Positions 37,328 through 45,715 of a DNA stretch of 64,000 nucleotides are shown in pieces (positions within the stretch are counted from its first letter, which is position 1; each line of letters starts with the position of its first letter). Under the pieces are notes generated by a model that was given only the letters and a program-made list of their open reading frames with translations, did not search any database and had not been told where the DNA came from. The position numbers and the translations under genes are program-made. Origin of the DNA: Flavobacterium sp. N2038 (GTDB lineage Bacteria; Bacteroidota; Bacteroidia; Flavobacteriales; Flavobacteriaceae); NCBI RefSeq assembly GCF_025947185.1, contig NZ_CP110001.1, positions 4,154,001-4,218,000 on the forward strand, read 5' to 3'.

Positions 37328-37930
37328 ATGGGAATATTTGATAAACTTTTTGGCAAAACACAAAAAAACGAGACGTCTGAATATATCAAAAAGATAGATA
37401 GTTCTGCTTTTGAAATATTGATGGAAGAAGATTTATTTTGGAAAATTATTCAAAAAACAAAAGATAACTCTAATGGTAATTTTGAAGAACAACAGGAAGA
37501 ATTAGCAAACGAACTACGAAAGTTAACGCCAGACGAGCTAATTCTATTTGATAATAGCTTTAGAAATTTTAGAGGCCTTGCTAATACCTGGGAACTCTGG
37601 GGTGCAATTTATATTATTCATGGAGGCTGTAGCGACGATAACTTTATTGATTTTCGCGAATGGGTAATTGCACAAGGCCAAAAATTTTATTATAAAGTTA
37701 CACACGATCCTGAATCTCTTGTGGAAATCGAAACGCATCTTATTGAAGAATTTGACTGGGAAGGTTTTGGTTATTTACCCGGAATAATTTTTGAAGAACT
37801 AACAGGTCAAAAAATGCCTTACACATTTCAGGAAAAATTTGATACAACCGGAAATGAATGGAATGAAGACAGCGACGATTTAAAAGTCATGTTTCCTAAA
37901 CTTAGCGCCAAATATTGGGACAATAATTAA
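37328..37930 (+). CDS. DUF4240 family protein
   Basis: A 200-residue soluble protein. MEEDLFWKIIQKTKD, LRKLTPDELILFDNSFR, LWGAIYIIHGGCSDDNFIDF and FREWVIAQGQKFYY are the typical DUF4240 blocks. Function unknown; relatives are often found near polymorphic toxin or immunity genes, but no toxin is seen here. Followed by a terminator. Confidence 0.88.
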   Translation: MGIFDKLFGKTQKNETSEYIKKIDSSAFEILMEEDLFWKIIQKTKDNSNGNFEEQQEELANELRKLTPDELILFDNSFRNFRGLANTWELWGAIYIIHGGCSDDNFIDFREWVIAQGQKFYYKVTHDPESLVEIETHLIEEFDWEGFGYLPGIIFEELTGQKMPYTFQEKFDTTGNEWNEDSDDLKVMFPKLSAKYWDNN

Positions 37931-37956
37931 ATTTGTAACCAACTCTCATTTAAAAC

Positions 37957-37989
37957 AAAAGCTGTAAGTATAAAAACTTGCAGCTTTTT
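37957..37989 (+). terminator. Terminator after DUF4240 gene
   Basis: AAAGCTGTAAGT and ACTTGCAGCTTTTT form a stem with a T-tail. Confidence 0.75.
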
Positions 37990-38487
37990 CATTTACAAAA
38001 GCTTAGCATAAAAAAGCCGATCTAATTCCTACATTTTACCATATCCTTTTTTTGCTATTTCAGACTAAAACCAAACCATCATAGGCAAAAAAATGTTTAG
38101 TTACAAAGCACTTTAATCGTTAAACAAAAAAAGATAAAATCTGTAATATTTTTTCTTTTTAAAAACTCATTCATTTTAACACTTAATTAAAAATGAAAAT
38201 AAATACCATTCATCAAATAAACACAAACAACTAATTATCAAATAAATACATAACAAAAACCATTGTCAAAGAAGAAAATTGGTAACGATACGTTAAACTG
38301 CATTATTTTTTTATTAAATTTGATAGAAAGGATCAAATCATAAAACAGTATTTATTTTATTAACATTTGTTTATTTTTTACACTATTAAACAATCAATCC
38401 CCCAAGATTATTTAAATAGAAAAAAAACATATGCAACAAATTCATTATTCAGAAGTGAATCAAATTATCAACCTACAAAAAAAAGTT
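37990..38487. other. AT-rich intergenic region
   Basis: About 500 bases, strongly A-rich, with no recognisable gene, RNA or repeat. The promoter of the following kinase operon must lie here, but no convincing -33/-7 pair was found. Confidence 0.6.
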
Positions 38488-39912
38488 ATGCGCAAGATCC
38501 TATTCCTAAAAAAGTTACGCTTTCCAAATGTGTTTATACTTTTACTAATTGTATTTATTTCCTGTGCTTTATTGATATGCATAAATTTTTTCACAATTAA
38601 AATACTTTCTGCCAATCGGGCTTATGTTAATGGCGAATCACATTATTCCAAAGGCCAAAAAGATGCATCAAGACATCTCATTACCTATCTCTACACTCAG
38701 GATCAACAACAATGGAAACTATACCTTGAAGAATTAAAAGTTCCTCAGGGAGATGGCCTGGCCAGAATAACATTATTAAAAGCCGGTGACAACAAAATTG
38801 CCCGTAAAGCATTTCTGATTGGCAGAAATCACCCAGACGACTTAGACGATCTCGTTTGGTTATTTGACAATTTTAAACACGTTTCTTTTTTGGCAAAAGC
38901 AATTCACGAATGGGAACAAGGCGACAATTTAATTTTTGAATTATTTGTTATTGGAACGCAAATCAATGCAAAAATCATTCATAACTCATTAACTCCAACA
39001 GAACAAAGAAAATTTCTGGAACAAATTGGCTCTATTAGTGAAAAACTCACCATAAACGAGCGTAACTTTTCTAATACCCTGGGAGAAGGAACCCGTAAGA
39101 TTAAAGACTTACTTATCAAAACCAATATTATTTTCATATTAATTATTATTTGCAGTGTTTGCCTTTATTATTCTATTATGGTAAAACGTTTAATTACTTC
39201 TAAGAAAGAAATTGAAGCGAAAAATGAAAATCTAATACTAGCAAATCACGAACTGGATCGCTTTGTTTACAGTGCATCACATGATTTAAGATCTCCAATT
39301 ACATCGCTAAAGGGCTTAATAAAAATTACGCAATTGGAGGACGATATTAACCAAATTAAAGACTATCTGACTTTAATGCAACAAAGCCTTGTCAAACAGG
39401 ACCAATTTATAAGTGACATTATTGATTACTCAAAAAACAAGAGAACACAAATCATCATGGAGCCAGTAAGTTTAAAAGAACTATTTGAAGAAGCCATTTC
39501 TCAGTTAATGCATATTGAAAATGCCAACAGAATTATTTTTACACAAGAATTATTAGTTGACGAGATTCATAGTGATGGTTTAAGATTAAAAATTATTATT
39601 TCAAATTTGATTTCGAATGCTATTAAGTACGCTGACGATAGTAAACAGGAAATGTATATTTCTATTAAAACCTCTCTTACTGATGGTTTTCATAAAATTG
39701 AAGTATCTGATAATGGAATCGGGATTAAAGATGAATTTAAAGAGAATATCTTTCAAATGTATTTTGGCACTAATAAAAATAAGGGCTCCGGATTGGGACT
39801 TTACATTGTAAAAGAAGCAGTCGAAAACATAAAAGGCAATATATCTGTATGTTCACAGAGCACAATAGGAAGCAAATTCACCGTAACAATACCAAGTTTT
39901 TATGGAATCTAA
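38488..39912 (+). CDS. Two-helix sensor histidine kinase
   Basis: A 474-residue membrane kinase. First helix about 13-35, a periplasmic sensor loop of about 170 residues rich in helices (CHASE3-like in size), second helix about 207-227, then HisKA with YSASHDLRSPITSLK (His265) and HATPase (ISNLISNAIKYADD, SDNGIGIKDEF, GSGLGLYIVKEA). I use the ATG at 38488 (MRKILFLKK) next to the first helix; an ATG at 38431 would add 19 residues. It overlaps the receiver gene by 11 bases. Confidence 0.88.
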   Translation: MRKILFLKKLRFPNVFILLLIVFISCALLICINFFTIKILSANRAYVNGESHYSKGQKDASRHLITYLYTQDQQQWKLYLEELKVPQGDGLARITLLKAGDNKIARKAFLIGRNHPDDLDDLVWLFDNFKHVSFLAKAIHEWEQGDNLIFELFVIGTQINAKIIHNSLTPTEQRKFLEQIGSISEKLTINERNFSNTLGEGTRKIKDLLIKTNIIFILIIICSVCLYYSIMVKRLITSKKEIEAKNENLILANHELDRFVYSASHDLRSPITSLKGLIKITQLEDDINQIKDYLTLMQQSLVKQDQFISDIIDYSKNKRTQIIMEPVSLKELFEEAISQLMHIENANRIIFTQELLVDEIHSDGLRLKIIISNLISNAIKYADDSKQEMYISIKTSLTDGFHKIEVSDNGIGIKDEFKENIFQMYFGTNKNKGSGLGLYIVKEAVENIKGNISVCSQSTIGSKFTVTIPSFYGI

Positions 39913-40303
39913 ACTCTCATTCTTATTAATTGAAGACAACTTGATTGATCAGCTTGTCATTAAACAGCTATTAAAAAAAATGCTTTTTATAGAGGAAATC
40001 TACATTACTAATGATGGTCATGAGGGACTTCAATGGCTTCGTGATAATAAGAGAATAAACAAACCTTTAATCATTATTCTTGATATACAGATGCCTTTAA
40101 TGAATGGATTTGATTTTTTGGATGCGTTCGACCAACTTGATGAAATATTAAAAAAAGAAGTTCAAATTTATGTTCTTTCTTCAACGCTGGATCCGGATGA
40201 AATTACACGAATTAATCAAAACAAATATGTTTACAAACTTCTAAATAAACCTTTCCCAATAGAGGAGTTTAAAAAAATAGTTTATCAAGAGAACACGTTA
40301 TAA
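39902..40303 (+). CDS. Single-domain response regulator
   Basis: A 133-residue receiver without an output domain. Acidic pair in LLIEDN (Glu11, Asp12), phospho-acceptor Asp61 in IIILDIQMPLMNGFDF, and the conserved Lys in LLNKPFPIEEF. It starts 11 bases inside the kinase gene, so the two form a cognate pair. Lacking a DNA-binding part, it may relay phosphate or act by protein contact. Its 3' end overlaps the convergent hydrolase gene by 6 bases. Confidence 0.92.
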   Translation: MESKLSFLLIEDNLIDQLVIKQLLKKMLFIEEIYITNDGHEGLQWLRDNKRINKPLIIILDIQMPLMNGFDFLDAFDQLDEILKKEVQIYVLSSTLDPDEITRINQNKYVYKLLNKPFPIEEFKKIVYQENTL

Positions 40304-41491
40304 CTTCTTAAGATCTTCTTCTAAAACACGATTAACTTGCGAAAAAGCTCTTTCGTAATAAGGCTCCTTTGTAGAAGAAATCATTACACCTCCATGAGTA
40401 GAAGAATGTACAAATTTAATTTCACCGTCATTAACATCTACAACCATTCCAACATGGTTTATATGACGTCTCCCATTAGTTCTAAAGAAAATTAAATCGC
40501 CTTTTTGAGCTTCGTCTGAAGCCACTTTATTACCAATACGTGATTGTTCTATAGAACTTCTAGGCAGCTTAATATCAAAATTACCAAAAGTACAAAACAT
40601 TAAACCAGAACAGTCAAAACCAGCCTTAGTAGTTCCGCCAGAGCGGTAACGGGTTCCAATATTTTGTGTTGCATTCGAAATTAACTGATCAATCAATTCT
40701 GAATGATTACTTACACGAACAAAAGCTGAGTCTCTTTTCACACTTGTATTATCAGCCACCTGAACATTTATTTCCTGAAGTGGTTTGATTTCATTTGTTT
40801 CCTGAACCGAATTTATAGCAGCTGCAGCATCTGCTTTTTCTTTAGAAGTTTTAATTTTTAAAACATAACCTACTGCAAGTTTTCCTTTTATAAAAGGATT
40901 TTGCTTTTCCAGCTCCGCAACCGTAATTCCATATTTTTTAGCAATGGCGTATTTGGTTTCTTTCGGCTGAACCTCAACAATTACCTCCACATCTGATGAC
41001 GGAACAATCTCTGTTTTTGAGATTTCTTCAGTTTTTGCTGTATCGTTAGAAAGTGCGATTGCATTTTTGGAAGGAATTGCAAGTTTTTGTCCAATTTGTA
41101 AACCATCTGATTCTAATGATGGATTTGCTTTTTTCAATTCATCTACAGAAACATTATACTTTTTTGAAATAGCCCAAAGTGTTTCTTTGGCTGCCACTTC
41201 GTGAGTATCAGAAGTTGTATTGAAAGAAGTATTATTTACCGCAACTTCAATATTTTTAGTTTTTGCGTTTGCGTTGTTTTTATTTTTGTTTGGAATTAAA
41301 AGGGTCGAATTTAGTTTTAATATTTTAGGAGCATTTGGATTTGCATCTGCAATCTCTTTTACTTTTACTCCATATTTTTTAGCAATAACAGAAAGATTAT
41401 CTCCTTGTGAAATTTTGTGCTTAATAAAATTATCCTGCGCCAAAGCTCCAACACTGAAAAAAAACAAAACTATTATAAATCTAAAAATCAT
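40298..41491 (-). CDS. LysM/NlpC-P60 cell-wall hydrolase
   Basis: A 397-residue secreted protein: signal peptide MIFRFIIVLFFFSVGALAQ, three LysM repeats (near residues 24-66, 97-139 and 177-215) that bind peptidoglycan, then NlpC/P60 with the catalytic Cys in GFDCSGLMF and His in INHVGMVVDV. It probably cuts stem-peptide bonds in the periplasm. Monocistronic, with a -7 box at 41555 and a 5' UTR hairpin at 41523-41547. Confidence 0.93.
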   Translation of the reverse strand: MIFRFIIVLFFFSVGALAQDNFIKHKISQGDNLSVIAKKYGVKVKEIADANPNAPKILKLNSTLLIPNKNKNNANAKTKNIEVAVNNTSFNTTSDTHEVAAKETLWAISKKYNVSVDELKKANPSLESDGLQIGQKLAIPSKNAIALSNDTAKTEEISKTEIVPSSDVEVIVEVQPKETKYAIAKKYGITVAELEKQNPFIKGKLAVGYVLKIKTSKEKADAAAAINSVQETNEIKPLQEINVQVADNTSVKRDSAFVRVSNHSELIDQLISNATQNIGTRYRSGGTTKAGFDCSGLMFCTFGNFDIKLPRSSIEQSRIGNKVASDEAQKGDLIFFRTNGRRHINHVGMVVDVNDGEIKFVHSSTHGGVMISSTKEPYYERAFSQVNRVLEEDLKKL

Positions 41492-41554
41492 ATTTACCCT
41501 TTAAAATTTGCCATCCTTTTTTTAAGTTTAGGTAACATTTAAACTTAAAAATCA

Positions 41555-41562
41555 CAAATATA
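41555..41562 (-). promoter_or_regulatory. -7 box for the LysM hydrolase gene
   Basis: Minus-strand TATATTTG, perfect consensus. It lies 63 bases upstream of the start. Between them, the 5' UTR holds a hairpin with arms TAAGTTTA/TTAAACTTA (41523-41547). Confidence 0.5.
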
Positions 41563-41734
41563 TTACTCCAAAGGCGAATTTAACTTTTAAAACCATAAAA
41601 ACAATGTTTTTTAACAATTAATTTACCTCAAATTAACAAGCTCGGCATAGAAATTGAGCCAACTTTTTGAAACCGTTGATTTTACAAAAAACCACTATTA
41701 ACAAGCCATAATCAACTTAAAATCCAAAAATATT

Positions 41735-43117
41735 GTGAAAAAACTACTTGTAATTCTCATTCTTTTTCCTTTTTCGTTAATAGCTCAGAATGTAAAAGGC
41801 ATTGTAGTTTCTCAAAAAACAGAGCTTCCGATTGAGGGTGTTAACATTTTTGATTTATTAAGCAACTCTGCAACCACAACAAATGACAAAGGAGAATTTA
41901 ACCTCAATCTCCCAAACAACTTTAGAGAAGAGACTATTTTTCAATTTTCACATATTGGGTATATCACTAAAAAAATCTCTTTAGCCGATGTAAAAAAACT
42001 CAATTTTAAAATTGGCTTGTCTGAAGAAGTTGAAAATTTATCCGGATTGACAATTGGCGAAGGCCAAAGGGTTAAATTAAAACCAAAACTTTCTTACACA
42101 AAACTTACATCTTTAAAATATGGTGTTTTTTCGTTTGGTTCAGTTTTAAACAATGGTAAAATTTATATTATTGGCGGTGACGCAAGTTATAAAATGGATA
42201 CATGGGAAAAAATAAAAAAAGACAGACCGGAGTTTACCACACTGGATTATCTTAAAGAACTTTCATATCAATCTACTGCCGAATTCTACAAGAACAGCTT
42301 ACAGATTTATGATATAAAAACAGATACCTGGCAATATTTTAAACTCAATTTTAAAAAGAGAGCATATCATAACCTCAACTTTTACGACAATAAACTGTAT
42401 GTTCTTGGCGGAAAAAGTTTATCTAAAAATGCAGCATTTGAATATTTAGAAAATGAAATTGAAGTTTTTGACCTGAATAGTCAAAATATTAAAATTGACA
42501 AAACATATCCACATCAGGCTTCAAACGCTGTTTCTATTACTTACAAAGACAATATCATTATAATAGGAGGCTCAACAAAAGCGAAAGAAAAAGGCCCTAC
42601 AGAATTCACAAACAAAGTGCATCTCTATAATATTACTTCGGGTTATTGGTATGAACTTCCGAATATGCCAACAGCCAAAGAAACTTCTGGAATCCTTGTT
42701 AATGGCAAAATATATGTGATTGGAGGCAACAATGGAAATCCAATATCAGAAATGGAGACTTTTGATTTAGTTACAGAGAAATGGCAAACTGAAGGCGAAT
42801 TATTTTCGGCTCTTGAAAAACCTGCTGCTACTTTTCATGATAACATTATTTATTTTTTCGAAAATAGAAAAATGTATCTCTATGATACAAAATCGAAACA
42901 ATTAAAAGAATACGCTGTAGATTTAGGATTAACAGAATGTGCTTTGTATTATGACAACAACAAATTATATATTTTAGGAGGAGCTATAGAAAATAACCTT
43001 ACAAAAGCACCATCATCAAACGTATATAGTATTAATGTTGATGAATTTGAAACCACAAAACCGGATCGTATTAAAATTTTATCTCCAAACTTAAATTTAG
43101 CTAAAGCAACGGAATAA
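41735..43117 (+). CDS. Secreted Kelch-repeat protein with CarboxypepD-reg-like domain
   Basis: A 460-residue exported protein. It starts with GTG; the signal peptide KKLLVILILFPFSLIAQ follows at once and no ATG fits, so GTG is accepted. Residues about 20-95 are a carboxypeptidase-regulatory-like fold (GIVVSQKTELPIEGVNIFDL). Residues about 115-445 hold about six Kelch blades, such as IYIIGGD, LYVLGGKSL, IIIGGS, KIYVIGGNNG and KLYILGGAI, forming a beta-propeller. It likely binds protein or glycan at the outer membrane or periplasm; the partner is unknown. Confidence 0.85.
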   Translation: MKKLLVILILFPFSLIAQNVKGIVVSQKTELPIEGVNIFDLLSNSATTTNDKGEFNLNLPNNFREETIFQFSHIGYITKKISLADVKKLNFKIGLSEEVENLSGLTIGEGQRVKLKPKLSYTKLTSLKYGVFSFGSVLNNGKIYIIGGDASYKMDTWEKIKKDRPEFTTLDYLKELSYQSTAEFYKNSLQIYDIKTDTWQYFKLNFKKRAYHNLNFYDNKLYVLGGKSLSKNAAFEYLENEIEVFDLNSQNIKIDKTYPHQASNAVSITYKDNIIIIGGSTKAKEKGPTEFTNKVHLYNITSGYWYELPNMPTAKETSGILVNGKIYVIGGNNGNPISEMETFDLVTEKWQTEGELFSALEKPAATFHDNIIYFFENRKMYLYDTKSKQLKEYAVDLGLTECALYYDNNKLYILGGAIENNLTKAPSSNVYSINVDEFETTKPDRIKILSPNLNLAKATE

Positions 43118-43157
43118 TTCTTCTTGTTAAAAACAAATCTTCTTTTGAAAATGAGCA

Positions 43158-43269
43158 CCCTAGCCCAGATGGGAACGGCATCCTTTTTCTGTCAGCCGAG
43201 GCGGACAGAAAAAGATATAGCGGACAGCTGGACGCGAGCGACAGCGAACTGACGAAGTAAATAGCTCCT
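43158..43269 (+). repeat. Dispersed hairpin element, copy C (interrupted)
   Basis: Starts CCCTAGCCCAGATGG, ends TAAATAGCTCC. Apical stem TTTTTCTGTC (43184-43193) with GACAGAAAAA (43204-43213); basal helix CCAG (43065-base register: 43165-43168) with CTGG (43228-43231). The 3' part is interrupted by a GAGCGACAGCGAAC repeat (43234-43260). Confidence 0.8.
43234..43260 (+). repeat. GAGCGACAGCGAAC repeat, copy 3
   Basis: GCGAGCGACAGCGAACTGAC followed by GAAGTAA, inserted within hairpin element copy C just before its TAGCTCC end. Confidence 0.7.
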
Positions 43270-43272
43270 AAA

Positions 43273-43304
43273 TAAAAAAAACGCCCTGTTATCACAGAGC
43301 GCTT
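43273..43304 (-). terminator. Terminator of the aconitase gene
   Basis: Minus strand: CGCTCTGT-GATA-ACAGGGCG stem (one G-U pair) followed by eight T residues. Confidence 0.75.
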
Positions 43305-43326
43305 TTAGATATTTAAATAGTAAGTA

Positions 43327-45591
43327 TTAAGCTTTTCCTGCCGCAATTAAGTTCAAAGCAGAACCCGCAACAAACCAGCCAATCTGACCAGCATTGTAAG
43401 TATGGTTTGCTAAAATAATATCTTTTGTACCATCTGCGTGAACAAATTCTAATGTCAGCGGTTTACCTGGAGCAAACTCAGTTAGATCCGTAAAGTTGAT
43501 TGTATCATCTTCCTGGATTTTATCATAATCTGCTTCGTTTGCAAATGTCAACCCTAAAAGACCTTGTTTTTTAAGGTTTGTTTCGTGAATACGAGCGAAA
43601 GATTTTACTAATACCGCTTTTACTCCTAGGAAACGCGGTTCCATTGCAGCATGCTCACGAGAAGAACCTTCGCCATAATTATGATCTCCAACTACAATAG
43701 ACGGAACCCCAGCTGCTTTGTATGCACGGGCAACAGCCGGTACAGCATCGTACTCGCCTGTCAATTGATTTTTAACAGCGTTTGTTTTTTGGTTGTACGC
43801 ATTTACAGCACCAATCAACATATTGTTTGAAATATTATCTAAGTGTCCGCGGAAACGCAACCATGGTCCTGCCATCGAAATGTGGTCTGTTGTACATTTT
43901 CCAAAGGCTTTGATCAATAGTTTTGCACCAGTAATGTTTTTACCATCCCAAGGGGCGAACGGAGCTAATAATTGCAAACGCTCTGAAGTCGGATTTACCA
44001 CAACCTGAACCCCTGATCCATCTGTAGCCGGAGCCTGAAACCCAGGATCTTCAGCATAGAAACCTTTAGAGGGAAGTTCATCTCCCGTTGGAGCATCAAG
44101 CATTACTTCTTCACCTTCTTCGTTGATTAATTTATCAGTTAGTGGATTAAAACTTAAATCACCAGCGATAGCCAAAGCCGTTACCAATTCCGGAGAACCC
44201 ACAAAAGCTAAGGTATTTGGATTACCATCTGCACGTTTTGAGAAGTTACGGTTGAAAGAGTGAACAATAGTGTTTCTTTCTTCCTTTTCTGCACCCTCTC
44301 TGTCCCACATTCCAATACATGGTCCGCAGGCGTTAGCAAAAACAGTTGCTCCAATTTTATGGAAAGTATCAATAAATCCATCTCTTTCGATTGTAGAACG
44401 AACAACTTCAGATCCCGGAGTGATTGTAAACTGTGATTTGGTTTTCAAATTTTTATCAGCAACTTGTCTTGCCAATGAAGCAGCTCGTGAAATATCTTCG
44501 TAAGAAGAGTTTGTACATGACCCAATTAAACCAACCTGAATTTGCAGTGGCCAGTTATTTTTGATTGCCTCTTCTTTCATTTTAGAAATTGGAGTAGCTA
44601 AATCCGGCGTAAAAGGACCATTTAAGTGTGGTTCTAATGTAGATAAGTCAATTTCGATTACCTGATCAAAATATTTTTCCGGATTAGCATATACTTCCGC
44701 ATCTCCTGTCAAGTAAGAAGCTACTTTATCTGCAGCATCAGCAACATCTGCTCTGTTTGTAGAACGCAGGTAACGACTCATTGAATCATCGTAGCCAAAA
44801 GTTGAAGTTGTTGCTCCAATTTCTGCACCCATATTGCAAATCGTACCTTTACCAGTACAAGACATAGATGTTGCACCTTCACCAAAATATTCAACAATCG
44901 CACCAGTACCACCTTTTACAGTAAGAATACCGGCAACTTTTAGGATAACATCTTTAGGAGCTGTCCATCCTGATAATTTACCAGTTAATTTTACTCCAAT
45001 TAATTTAGGAAATTTCAATTCCCAAGCCATACCAGACATCACGTCTACAGCATCAGCCCCACCTACACCAATGGCTACCATTCCTAAACCACCTGCATTT
45101 ACAGTATGAGAATCGGTACCAATCATCATTCCACCAGGGAACGCATAATTTTCAAGTACGACCTGATGAATAATTCCAGCTCCTGGTTTCCAGAAACCAA
45201 TTCCATATTTATTAGAAACTGACGACAAGAAGTCGAAAACTTCATTACTTTGTGTTTTTGCTCTGGCCAAATCGGTAGCTGCATCTACTTTTGCCTGAAT
45301 CAAGTGATCACAATGAACCGTTGTAGGAACTGCAACTTTTGATTTTCCAGCATGCATAAACTGTAATAATGCCATTTGTGCTGTTGCATCCTGACACGCA
45401 ACACGATCTGGTGCAAAGTCAACATAATCTACTCCTCTACCAAACGCCTTCGTTGGATTTCCATCCCAAAGGTGATTGTACAAAATTTTCTCTGTTAAGG
45501 TAAGTGGACGCCCAACAATCTCGCGTGCTTTATCAACACGACCTGGCATGTTTTCGTACACTTTTTTAATCATTTCAATATCAAAAGCCAT
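43327..45591 (-). CDS. acn: Aconitate hydratase, mitochondrial type
   Basis: A 754-residue TCA-cycle enzyme that converts citrate to isocitrate through a [4Fe-4S] cluster. Cluster cysteines: SCTNSSYED and [10 protein letters not shown]. Other blocks: [18 protein letters not shown] and [19 protein letters not shown]. Length fits the mitochondrial-type group (about 755-780), not E. coli AcnA (890). I use the ATG at 45591 ([11 protein letters not shown]); the upstream ATG at 45630 would add 13 Lys/Gln-rich residues. It follows acnB but is separated from it by a terminator. Confidence 0.97.
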   Translation of the reverse strand: MAFDIEMIKKVYENMPGRVDKAREIVGRPLTLTEKILYNHLWDGNPTKAFGRGVDYVDFAPDRVACQDATAQMALLQFMHAGKSKVAVPTTVHCDHLIQAKVDAATDLARAKTQSNEVFDFLSSVSNKYGIGFWKPGAGIIHQVVLENYAFPGGMMIGTDSHTVNAGGLGMVAIGVGGADAVDVMSGMAWELKFPKLIGVKLTGKLSGWTAPKDVILKVAGILTVKGGTGAIVEYFGEGATSMSCTGKGTICNMGAEIGATTSTFGYDDSMSRYLRSTNRADVADAADKVASYLTGDAEVYANPEKYFDQVIEIDLSTLEPHLNGPFTPDLATPISKMKEEAIKNNWPLQIQVGLIGSCTNSSYEDISRAASLARQVADKNLKTKSQFTITPGSEVVRSTIERDGFIDTFHKIGATVFANACGPCIGMWDREGAEKEERNTIVHSFNRNFSKRADGNPNTLAFVGSPELVTALAIAGDLSFNPLTDKLINEEGEEVMLDAPTGDELPSKGFYAEDPGFQAPATDGSGVQVVVNPTSERLQLLAPFAPWDGKNITGAKLLIKAFGKCTTDHISMAGPWLRFRGHLDNISNNMLIGAVNAYNQKTNAVKNQLTGEYDAVPAVARAYKAAGVPSIVVGDHNYGEGSSREHAAMEPRFLGVKAVLVKSFARIHETNLKKQGLLGLTFANEADYDKIQEDDTINFTDLTEFAPGKPLTLEFVHADGTKDIILANHTYNAGQIGWFVAGSALNLIAAGKA

Positions 45592-45660
45592 AAGATATAA
45601 TTGTTTTTGTTGTTTTTTTTTGAACACCACAAGTTACAAAAAAATAAAGCTACTATTACA

Positions 45661-45694
45661 AAAAAAGCCCGAGTTTTATGGCTCGGGCTTTTTA
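45661..45694. terminator. Terminator between the two aconitase genes
   Basis: AAAAAGCCCGAG-loop-CTCGGGCTTTTT: strong stem with T-tails on both strands. It implies separate transcripts or attenuated read-through. Confidence 0.9.
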
Positions 45695-45715
45695 AATATG
45701 ACAAAAAATTATGTA

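Noticed and set aside
45592..45630. Longer start for the aconitase
   Set aside because: It adds a low-complexity Lys/Gln stretch absent from the family; [10 protein letters not shown] is the usual start.
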